NCBI RefSeq assembly: GCF_001949145.1
Contig: NW_019091505.1
Location: 657,888-699,723 of the forward strand
Reading direction: 5' to 3'
DNA length: 41,836 nt
Source of the DNA: Acanthaster planci
Taxonomy: Eukaryota; Echinodermata; Asteroidea; Valvatida; Acanthasteridae
Shown here piece after piece: positions 1 to 9,800 of the stretch (within the stretch, counting starts at the first letter, position 1; every line of letters starts with the position of its first letter). A program made the position numbers and the translations under genes. Below the pieces are notes generated by a model. That model searched no databases. It was not told the DNA's origin and saw only the letters and a program-made list of their open reading frames with translations.

Positions 1-88
1 ATCAGTGGGAGAGATGGAATATGCTGTGACAGAGTGATTCATTACCTGTGTAATTTTGGTCTCTGCTTTTATTTCTCTTCCTTTGTAG

Positions 89-165
89 TCATCTGTAGTG
101 AGTAACCATTCTGATGCAGCATTCAGTATGGCCTATGATGTTGAAGGAGCTGATGAACCTAGCAG
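89..165 (+). CDS. penultimate visible exon of an unidentified plus-strand gene (partial)
   Basis: The 77-nt exon is preceded by a pyrimidine-rich tract ending TTTGTAG and followed by the donor GTAAGT at 166. Only one frame is open across it; the other two hit stops within 16 nt. It enters at phase 0 and gives 25 codons plus two bases, starting SSVVSNHSDAAFSMAYDVEG and then ADEPS. The leftover AG joins to the T that opens the exon at 5926, so direct splicing keeps the frame. The peptide is polar and acidic with many Ser and Asp, like a disordered cytoplasmic tail. I do not recognise the protein; the rest of the gene lies left of the window. Further exons between 165 and 5926 cannot be excluded. 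Confidence 0.75.
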
Positions 166-360
166 GTAAGTAGTACTTTGATTTTTCCATGCAAAGGATC
201 CAGGGAAGGGAGTTTAGGGGTCACCCCCCCTCCCGCTCTGAGACCAAAAAAGGAAAACAAAAGGAAAAAATGGGGAAATAATAAAACTACCCAAACTAAG
301 TGCACCTATACATGCACCATTGTAAGGAATGTATGGCATATACCGTAAACTCGGGCTAAG

Positions 361-690
361 TCAACATCGTACAACTTGGCAAATCATTCAATTTCAAAGA
401 TGAATTTGCACCGGGGAGATGTAAATTACTTTTGGATTTTGCCTGCCTGATGTGTATTTTAACACTGTATACTCCGTGTGCCCCCGAAGGCTTGTGAAAA
501 AAAACACAAGCCTACTCGGATGGGACTCGAACCCATGATCTCCTGCTCACTAATGCAGACGTCTTAACCACTCGACCACTGAGCTTGTTGGTTCGAATCA
601 GATGTAGCAGCGGGCACCGCAAACACTATTTCAAAAGACATGTCAGGCAGGGCAAAATTCAAAATTAATTTACAAATTACTAAAGTCGGC
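361..690 (-). repeat. tRNA-like SINE/foldback element, copy 1
   Basis: On the minus strand, 585-512 reads like a tRNA gene, with an A-box-like GGTCGAGTGGTTAAG and a B box GGTTCGAGTCC, so it could carry a pol III internal promoter. It is flanked by imperfect inverted arms: about 425-463 (GATTTTGCCTGCCTGATG) against about 634-681 (CAGGCAGGGCAAAATTC). Beside the tRNA part is a body with GTAGCAGCGGGCACCGC. The same body, tRNA-like head and arm sequence (GATGAATTT...GGGGAGATG) recur at 39711-40161, so this is a dispersed family and not a resident tRNA gene. It sits in the last intron of the left-edge gene. Confidence 0.72.
512..585 (-). other. tRNA-like head (not a functional tRNA)
   Basis: A 74-nt segment has tRNA-like A and B boxes and a possible anticodon arm (CTGC, eight-base loop containing AGT, GCAG). 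The acceptor stem pairs poorly, the anticodon loop is one base too long, and the segment is part of a repeated element. It is probably a tRNA-derived SINE head. Confidence 0.6.
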
Positions 691-2710
691 AGTCTTACGA
701 AAGTCCTGATTGTCTCTAATGCATTTCCATAAAAATTTAAATTTCAAGCTGGCTTTTGTAAGTTGTCATTTCACCTAAGTCGGCATGTTACTTTTGGTCC
801 CATTTTCCCCAATGCACAACAAAATCCTTTATGTAAATCGGCATTTTAAAATCCCGTTTTGGCTTCGACTTCTGCGCTACAGTTGGCAGCCACGTGGCAA
901 TGTTTGTTGAAGTTTGTTGGCACAGTCCGTGATGATCGCAGCATCGATTTACGTTCGTGTTGCATTAGTCAGGACATGTTCCAGCATGGCATTGCATGCA
1001 CTGCCATCATGGATAGATCCCAAACCTTTCTCTGCCAGCACGTGCACATTTTATCAGATGTACACGCCAAGTTACGTTGCGAGTACAGGAAGTGCATGAA
1101 ACTCACAAAAGCATGTCTGGCACACAGGTTCCTACTGCAAAAAATTGTAAAACAGCATGGAATAGCTGGGAGCCAGTGACCCCGCCATAACTCAAAGTAC
1201 ATTCCAAACTATGACACTGAAAATATGAAGCGATCAAAAACTTCTGAAATACTTCATTGAATGAGCCAGTGCACAGAACTAGATTCCCCTCTATGTTGCC
1301 AGGTGTATTAAGCGTTTATCAGTCCATGTATATGTACATGCAGGTATTCTGTTCACACTGATGGAGCGCTGTGCTTCGCAAATCCAATCCCTATGTCAAA
1401 AATCCAAAGCACTGCAAACCATGTTGAATGTATTCACTGTATCTTCTCCTTTCTCTGTGCTTGGACTAGATATTTTGAGCATTGCAACTGAATCGCATCA
1501 AACATTTCATCCACACATATGCATAGGTCATCCTTTCTTGTTGTACCATGGTCGTAGATACTAATCACGTGATGTGCTACAAGCGTGCATGTATCATTCA
1601 CGCATCGCGCACACTGGGCCGCGCACTTTGCCACAGTTGATGTGTCATGTCTACTGCATTGTAATTATTGTGTAATCTTGGGTACAAGGGCAGATACATA
1701 TAGCTGTGATGGTACTAGAACGTGCCAATTATTGTAGGATATGTGCTTTGTTTGAGAGACATTAAAATACTGTGTCTGTTTGCATGTGCTACTCTCTTCA
1801 CTCTGATCATGACGGATCCCCCCCCCCCGGGGTTATTAGACCTCTGTTCATGCTCCACGCTACATGTATATGCTCATGGAACGCAAGTATGCTCTAATCG
1901 CTGTATCTGCAATCTGAATGGCCATTGCTGTTAAGATAAAATGCTCATGTCATTATCTCTTCGTCTGCTCTTCAATCTTGTCAGTACTTTTCAGCAGTAT
2001 TTGGTGCAAATAATTTCTTGAAATTCAACCAGATCACTAAACCCCTGAATTTCAATTTGACATTTATTTTCATATTGACATCCTTGATAACAATTCATAC
2101 AACAATTTGTATGTGTTAAGACAGATTATTTACAAACAGTATATATCTTTAAGTGTACATGTACAATGTATGTATCTAATGATGTCAACACGAAGAAAAA
2201 AGGTAAAGCCGAGCTTTTGTACCTTTCCCTGGGACAAGACAAAATAAAACAAGACAAAACAAAACTTAATCAACTACACACAGACTAAAACAAGACAATG
2301 TGTTTAAGTGTGAGACCCGGTAAAATACATGTATGTAAAATTATGACTTAAGCAACACAAACGATGATTTTTTAAAAAGTATAAGTATTGATGATCAAAT
2401 CTTTCAGTGTTTTGGCAAATGAAACCACGGTGGTACACTCTTTTAGACCAGTATCGAGTTCATTCGAGTATATGACACCACGTTGAAATGAACTATTTCT
2501 GAAAAAGGACCCCCAGTACTTTATGAATCCCAGGTTTCCCTGGTAAACGAATTTGTTATAAATCCTAGATCCCCCAAAAAGGGGTAAACAAAGGACATCG
2601 CAATCAATAATTTTCCTTAAAATGTACCGTTCATGTGTTTCCATTTGTCAAAGTTTCAATCTATCTTACATAAGATTGTTCCAGTGAAATCTATAACCAT
2701 GGTATAACAA

Positions 2711-2854
2711 AACAATTGTTGCCAGCAGTGACGGGGTCCATGGGTTTTGTACACCCTTGGGGGCAAATGGCACCCTTGGCTTCACCTCGAGTACCATTTG
2801 TCCTCTCGGGTGTACAAAACACCATGGACCCCTACACTGCAGGCAACAATTGTT
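2711..2854. mobile_element. short palindromic (MITE-like) element
   Basis: Near-perfect inverted repeat with arms of about 65 nt. Both ends read AACAATTGTTGCC, then GCAGTG, GGGGTCCATGG and TTTTGTACACCC, leaving a centre of about 15-20 nt. The size and full-length palindrome fit a small non-autonomous foldback or MITE element. No clear target duplication is visible, and no protein is encoded. Confidence 0.65.
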
Positions 2855-2954
2855 AAATGTAAGTTGGTAATATGACAACTTGCAGTAGAAGTCGGCCATC
2901 GTGTAAGTCGTCTCAAATTTTTGGGTCCTGAGGGTGCTGACTTAGCCGGAGTTT

Positions 2955-3060
2955 ACTGTATAACCTTTCATCATCATTTCTGGTTGTCCACAAAAATGAG
3001 ACATTGAATAAATCTGTGGCCTGACCCCCCTTGGAAAAATTCCTGGATCTGCCCCTGAAA
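2955..3060. repeat. dispersed repeat with GGATC-CAGGAATT end, copy A
   Basis: The segment shares TTTCATCATC, CCA.CAAAAATGAGA, GCCTGACCCCCC and AATTCCTGGATC in the same order with 34877-34975. Related G/C-run plus GGATCCAGG ends occur near 187-235, 15481-15690 and 34745-34790. It looks like a short interspersed repeat in several orientations. The short minus-strand frames through it reflect the repeat itself. Confidence 0.5.
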
Positions 3061-3689
3061 AGAGGTACAAAAGTGTGCCATAGTTTTGGGAAATCCATTT
3101 TTATGATATCAAGCTATACATGTATGTCTTCTTTTCCCCTTCCCAGCCACTGTGAGCCATGCCTATGCCAATCTCCATATAAGGAGATTATTACTTCTTG
3201 CTGGAACATAACATGGCTAGATGGAATTTGAAAACATGAGGTCAAACTGATGAACAAAAAATTTGGAAATTTATGCTTCTTAGAAACTTGTTTTGACTTT
3301 CTGACTCAAAAGTAATTTATGAATGGGTAGAAATGCACACTTTGCCAGATTAAACTGTTTGTTGAAAACGGTCTCTGGAGAATGGACCCTAAAATGTCTC
3401 TCTCCTTCAGCATGGACATAATCAGCGTAAGTGAGGGAATAAAGATGTGCCTGGCTGGATGGATTTACCCAAATATTGCTTTTCAAAAGTCTTATCCCTG
3501 CATCTGTCTTATCTTTAAAAGCCAAGACAAGTTACTGTATATCTGAGATGCAGGAGGGTCTTATGTTCAGAATGTTAATACTTTCAGAATACACAACATG
3601 GGGTACTCTACTTTAAGTGTCTTGTAGACCAAGAAAATTGTGCTTATTTTGGCTTTGAACATTCCTAATTATTTCCAGTGAATCCTGTG

Positions 3690-4060
3690 TATTCTGAAGT
3701 ACATCAAGAGAACCCCAAAATAACGTAACCCCATAATAGCATTTAGTTTCTCCAAAAATGATTGTCATAAATTGTTTTGGTACCAAATTAAAGCTTAAGA
3801 TGTTATCTCTTCAAAACTGAAGACTTCATTTAACTTTAGTAATGCCTAGTGAAAGCATCTCAATTATGTAAGACAAGTGGTTTTTTTTGTTCTGTCCAAT
3901 GGGATTTACCAAAGCAACCAAAATTGAAGCTCATTGTTTAAAATCTTCAATACTTTTTACACACAAAGGATCACTGGAAAGGCTTGTAAAGTACTGAACT
4001 GGATAGAGCTCTATTGTGTTAAAACCTTTTTTATTTTCCACCAACAAACAATCAAGGTCT
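3690..4060 (+). repeat. dispersed repeat family, copy A
   Basis: It shares an ordered series of words with 32795-33055: a CCCAAAA/AAC start, TTT.CTCC.AAA.TAATG-like text, TGTTATCT.TTCAAAACTG, AGACTTC.TTTAA, ATTATGTAAG and TTTTTTATTTTCCACCAACA. A third, shorter copy is at 36548-36605. The copies are 29 kb apart and diverged by substitutions and small indels, as expected of an old interspersed element. No coding potential was seen. Confidence 0.6.
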
Positions 4061-4113
4061 TAAAAATACTTGAAAGTGGTTAATGTTAAGACCAGCAACT
4101 TCTTACTAATTGA

Positions 4114-5070
4114 TTGAGACATGGAGCTATTAAACACAAGGAGTCAGCACATACAGAGATCAAAAGGGTCAATGGTGGTCACCGCCAGCACTGCACGTGC
4201 TGCAAGGACAAAACAAATTCTGCGCTGCTTGTGGGCTACAAGGAGTGCTTGGAGTTGCATTTGCAAAGGATCGTGGGTACTGCGCATGTGTCCGTAATGC
4301 TTCCGCTTGTTCAACTTGGCCACCTTGAGATGGAAACCATCGACATCGGAGACTTAAATTTCGATAATTTTAGTGATTGTTCTGATATTCCAATGCCAAT
4401 GAAAGTCTGGTTATTCTTTACATCCCCAAAACGTCGCTCTTAACAATAAACATAATTAGTAATTAATACAAATTAGTAAAAATAAAAATATGCACAAGAA
4501 AACTGAGAGAATGTAGCTGGTCCAGAGGAAAATGAAAAACACACAAAAACATGGGAGGATTCGTTGTCCTTTCTGTCATTGTCGACAACTGTCTTGGCAT
4601 GAAACCTCACCACGATGTCTAATGCATCCCTGCGGCATGTCTCCACCTTCTTTTAACCGTAGGAACCACTAGGATTGCGACTTATGATATAAATCTCGCA
4701 GTTCATATTTTGGGTATTTGTTCTCTGCAGCCAGAAAAGCAAAATGCCATAACTGGCTTTAAAAATGTCCGACCTTTGCCACATAACCACCGCTGATTTG
4801 GAATTTTTGAGCGCATCTGCAAAGATCACTCACTGAGGACTACTGAAGAGAACTGCGCATCTTCTTCGTGCATCTTTTCCATCATTTATTTACTCCAGTG
4901 TGCCACAGCGAAACATGGCGAGTCTGTGGGTTATCAGCTACCTGGCGATGGCGATCACTGGGTACAAAGAATGTCTAGGGTCTTCAACATTGGAGCTGGT
5001 AACCGCGCTTTGTCTATGGAGCCAACAGGAGCAGTTAATAGGAGTAGGGTCTGTAGGGACTTCATTCTAA
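4114..5070 (+). other. G+C-richer stretch with short open frames, unassigned
   Basis: An open frame of 109 codons at 4114-4443 (including LGHLEMETIDIGDLNFDN) and a 47-codon frame from 4914 to about 5057, opening MASLWVISYLAMAITG and looking like a signal peptide, lie in a patch richer in G+C than its surroundings. I see no splice-bounded exon structure or family match. They could be chance frames, a small unannotated gene or the remains of an insertion. Confidence 0.2.
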
Positions 5071-5925
5071 CTCCTTGCGTTTGATAGCTCCATGATTGAG
5101 GTAAACTGCCTGCAGTTAGATTCATCTGATATTGCCTTTCCTTGAGACAAACTCATTAATTTCTGAAGCTGTACAATTACTTAGAAACCATTGCTCTTTG
5201 AAATAAGCATCACTTTTATCAAAACAAGAAATGACAAGAACCTAACATTTGTGTGATAATCTAGGATTTAAATTCAGTGACCACATGCACTCACAAAGAA
5301 GACCGTAAACATTTTCACTGGACTTAGCAAAATGAGTTTTGTTACAAACTTGAAAATAAATACCTCCACGGTGCATCATCTGCTTTAAATGAAATCTTGA
5401 AAATGAAATTTTGAGAAGACCAAAAAGAACACTTTCAGACAATTATTGTTGGAGAAAATATATGTCACTGGATAGCATTTTTGCGGGGTCACCCTGCACA
5501 GAAAGTCCTCTATATTTTGTACACATTATTGTTATAAGGCCTTTTAATATACAGGAAACATTGAAGCAATTATCTTGCTTTTCAGCATGGTCCCCCTGGA
5601 AATTCCAACTATGCAGCCAAATGTAGCCCATGGGTGTGAAAGTGCCCGCTTGTACTGTAGCAGAGTCCCTGAGCTTAAGTGGAACATGCCAGACTCTCTT
5701 GAACCAGAGGCTTTTGATGTAGGGACTCAAGAGAAAGATGGATATGCTGTAAATTTTGTTGGAGAGCTACAACACTTGAGGTCACACCTGTGGACATTTA
5801 TCATAAGTTGTAGGCAGTGTATGGGTCAGGATTCCTACTACTGAGTCTAGAGTGTATCTTCTATGTTATTTTAATAACAAATATCTTGTCTAATTCATCC
5901 CATTTTTTTATCTTTCTGCTGCCAG

Positions 5926-5974
5926 TACGGGGCATGTTTCCAATGACTCTGCAGATCCATTTGATGACTGGTAG
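5926..5974 (+). CDS. terminal coding exon of the same gene, C-terminus ...DPFDDW
   Basis: A strong acceptor (T-rich tract, then CTTTCTGCTGCCAG) ends at 5925. Entering at phase 2, the exon completes a Ser codon and reads TGHVSNDSADPFDDW followed by TAG at 5972-5974. The phase match with exon 89-165 and the matching style (Ser/Asp-rich, acidic, a VSN motif in both) support one continuous C-terminal tail. DPF and DxW motifs are known as short ligands of the clathrin adaptor AP-2 appendage, so the tail may carry an endocytic signal; this is inference only. The 3' UTR follows, with no clear end; one AATAAA on this strand is near 9525. Confidence 0.72.
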
Positions 5975-6410
5975 TGTTTTGCTTCAATCAGTGATTATGT
6001 GCGTCTGGTATATTGAAATGTAAGTCAGTACATTAATACTAATGAGAATATGTGTTTCCAAACAACGCTGTTGCTTTGGGCTGAAAAATCAAAAATGTTG
6101 AATTGTCATAACATTTGGTTCATTGCTTATGTGTGGGTCATTAACCTTAACATAAAGTTAGTGCAAGCATCCAAATATTTCTTATAGAAAATACCTCATC
6201 ACTGATGTGTGTTTGGAGAATGTACATGCAGTTAAACAAACCAGCTTGCTGGATACTGTTGTGGAACAACAACTTTTAGTGACAATATCTCCCTGATTTA
6301 TCTAGGGATTTAGATGGGATTCATGAAATATATACATGTATGGGGATTATACAGTCTGACTTTAAATCCAATAACATTCATGTTTGTTACTGTGTTCCAT
6401 TGACTGTGCT

Positions 6411-6805
6411 CCATTGCTGGTTTGCTCCATCCATGAAGTGGGTATTGGTGTCAGTGAACCAACGTTGGATCACTGATGTCAATCGGTGATCCCATTGCTG
6501 GTTTGCTCCATCCATGAAGTGGGTATTGGTGTCAGTGAACCAACGCTGGATCACCGATGTCAATCGGTGATCCCATTGCTGGTTTGCTCCATCCATGAAG
6601 TGGGTATTGGTGTCAGTGAACCAACACTGGATCACCGATGTCAATCGGTGATCCTATTGCTGGTTTGCTCCATCCATGAAGTTAGTATGGTGTCAGTGAA
6701 CCAACACTGGATCACTGATGTCGGTCGGTGATCCCATTGCTGGTTTGCTCCATCCATGAAGTGGGTATCGGTGTCAGTGAACCAACACTGGATCACTGAT
6801 CACGA
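6411..6805. repeat. 81-bp tandem repeat, about 4.8 copies, with internal hairpin
   Basis: Units begin (CCATTGCTGGTTTGCTCCAT) at 6411, 6492, 6573, 6654 and 6734, giving a period of 81 with one single-base loss in unit 4. Each unit boundary contains a hairpin; in units 2 and 3 it is perfect, GGATCACCGAT-GTCA-ATCGGTGATCC. Because 81 is a multiple of three and the unit lacks stops in some frames, both strands show repetitive open frames, which I take as a by-product. It lies just downstream of the left-edge gene's stop codon, possibly within its 3' UTR. Confidence 0.9.
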
Positions 6806-9800
6806 TTCAGGTCCCAATGAAACAAACTGGCTGGTATTGGAGCACACTTACAACTCCAGCTGTGGTATTTATTGTGTTTTCATTGGGTTATATTACAGAG
6901 GGCCCTGTATATAGCATACCGAAGTCTTCTGGATCAATCTTCCAGACAACAGGAAATCACATTTGTCATTTGAAGGTCACATGATAATTAAGGAGCTTAC
7001 TCATGTGTTTCTGTTTGGCTGTGGAAGTCCTACAACACTGGCAAGGTAGAGTTGTTTTCTTCTTCTATGTAGTTATTCCCATGCCAGTCAGTGTTGTGTT
7101 CAGCGTATCCAGCTTTTGGTGGGGGGGATGTAAAAATGAATGCTGCTTTGAGTTCATTCAATATGATAGGGGCAAACTATTAAAGCCCTACTCAAAAGTC
7201 AAAAATCTGTCCGGGCAAGTTGCCTCCCACTTACCCCCAAGCTGCACACACTGCATACACCACGGACTGTGTTTTACCTCGTGGTGTAAAACACTTGAGC
7301 ATACATGTAGAGTGCAATGTGAATGAACAAGGGCACTTGGTTCACTTCTAGGACACAGATGTCTGTCTGTGCACATTCACATCATAGATTGGTATTAGTT
7401 GTATATGTATAGATACCAAGCACACCATGGTGACGACATTCAAGGAGTTATATGCACACAGAGTCGGGGGGGTGGACAGAAAAACTGAACATTCAAACAA
7501 CTGAACTGTTTTTAGTTAATGAAAATTCTTTTCTACACCTGATGCTTTTGAAAGTTAAGTTGAAGTTGTGTATTGTTCCTTTATTTATTTCATTTCTTGT
7601 ATGGTCATCGTTTTTAATGTCAATGGTTGAAGGTTTGTTGAGCCCGATGAGTAATAAGATGTATTTGGAGAAAATCTAGTAGGTCCATGTAGCTACATTC
7701 CTCTTGGCTACTTTGATTAGCAATCTCCATCATCTCACTGCAATTTGTGCCTATTCGCTTCACTGTGCTAAGCTTGAAGTTTGGACAATTTAAATTTAAA
7801 TTATCAAATTTCAGTTGTGCCACATTTATTTTTTCAGTGTTTTGATTGATTTATTTGTGTGTCTCTCTGTTGTATTTACCTGTAGATACTGATCCTTCTA
7901 TAAATTTAGGGTCAGATGTGTGACATTTTTCCTTCCCTGTTACACCTGACCTGTGTAATTTGACAGATTGATTTCAAACTATTTTTATTTGTTTGGCAGG
8001 TAATTTGCATTACTTGATTACTTTTGGAAATGAAAGAATGTGTCCTAAACTTGCAAAATTATGTGTCAGATCTAACAGCAACAGGATCAAACTTGGACCC
8101 CAAATTTATAGAATATCCCATATATATACTGGGGGTCAACATAAAAAGTAAATCGAGATAAAAATTACATGATATGCATTGTCAGGAATGATGGCCATGG
8201 CACATTCAACTTATGAGGTACATGTAAGTAGCAAAAACAAAGCAAGATTAGATTAAGGTACATTCCTTGTTTTCAAGAATGCGTTCTTAAAGCAAAGGCA
8301 TTTGGTATTCTTCACACTTGCATAGTTGAGCCTTGTTAATCACATATGCAAACTTGTCACAGTGCCGATTTCAGTACCCTTAACGTCAGTCTAGTTTGTT
8401 CTGTGTCAGTAACATCACAAGCTGTATGCCATTGCAAATAGAACAATTCTGCCCTCTCTAGAGATATATTTCTCTTTCCAGTATAAAGTTTGCTATTACA
8501 GTAATTTTTATCTCGGTATACTTTTTATGTGGATACCCTATAAATTACACGTACATTGTTTGTATACCATTTTGTGATATAGAAATTATTTTGTAACAAT
8601 TCTAAATTTTCTTGCACATTACTTTGGAAATTTACACTGCATTTATTTCAAAGGGCCTACTAAACACATAACAACTATTCTGTCCTGTTCATAATGGAAC
8701 TTCTTACTAATTGTTGAGTTGCACAAACGAGTATTTAAATCATCACTTGGATATTGCTCTTTTTTTGACACTGGGGGTTTTTAGTTACAGGAAGTGAATT
8801 TTTGGCATGAAATGTTCCTCATTATATTTGGAGTTTGAGCTTCAGGCACTTTGCTGTATCCATGTAAGACCATGATGGGTTGGGTAAGACAGGTGTAGTT
8901 CATGTTTACACCTTGTGCTTCTCCTTGAGTGTATGTCCTACAGTCATAGACTGATGCGAGTCATTTATGGAAAATAAGAGTACATGCTGCCAGAAGTCCA
9001 TGTTGAATCTACATGAAGCAATCAGATGCTAGAGAGCTGTGTTTATGAGGTCCAGGTTCAGTTAGTGTTTGCTTTTTTTTTCTAAAGTAAATTCCACATA
9101 TGCATATCATTTTTATGACTGAGTTTGTCATAATTGGTCTCGCAAACACTTTTTTCTTTTGATTTGGAGTCTGTCATTCTGTCTGTTAAAGAGCCATTTC
9201 AAATTGGAATGTAGTTTGGAACTAAAATTACATGGACGTGGAAATAAGCTTTCCTACTATAGTGGCAGTGTATCCTTAATGGAAGCAGACCATAGCTGTA
9301 TTCATGAAAAGTAATGAATACTTACAGCAGAACAGTCAGATTTTAAAGACATTTATTTGTAAATAGCATAAGAATGAATGCAAACGTATTTGTACAGTAG
9401 CAGTTGAACTTAAAACACCGCTTGTATTGAATTTAAATAATACAAGATTCAGAATATCCTGTACAGTTAACAAGAAACATTACATCTATGTTTGTACAAA
9501 TCTTCACGTCAATACACTGCTTCAAAATAAATACTTTGTTGAAACCAATTTCTCTATTCTTTTCGGTTTTTTAAAAATATTTCTGACAAATTGAGAGGCG
9601 TAAGACAAGCAAAAGGCATTTTCTTAAACTGTTTTGTGAAAGTTTTTCTGTGAATATTGTATCATTGCAATATTTTTAGCAATAATTCATTTTTGCCTTT
9701 CTTCTTTGTTTGAAACGCTATTTTGAAGCAAAGTTTAAAGTTTGATCAAAGATTTCAAGCTCTCTTTAACAAAAATTAAAGTTAAACCTCAATGCATGCT

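Noticed and set aside
512-585. Functional tRNA gene on the minus strand
   Set aside because: Poor acceptor stem, oversize anticodon loop, and membership in a dispersed repeat.
6387-6731. Repetitive open frames on both strands with 27-residue units
   Set aside because: They are explained by the 81-bp tandem repeat lacking stop codons; no evidence of translation.
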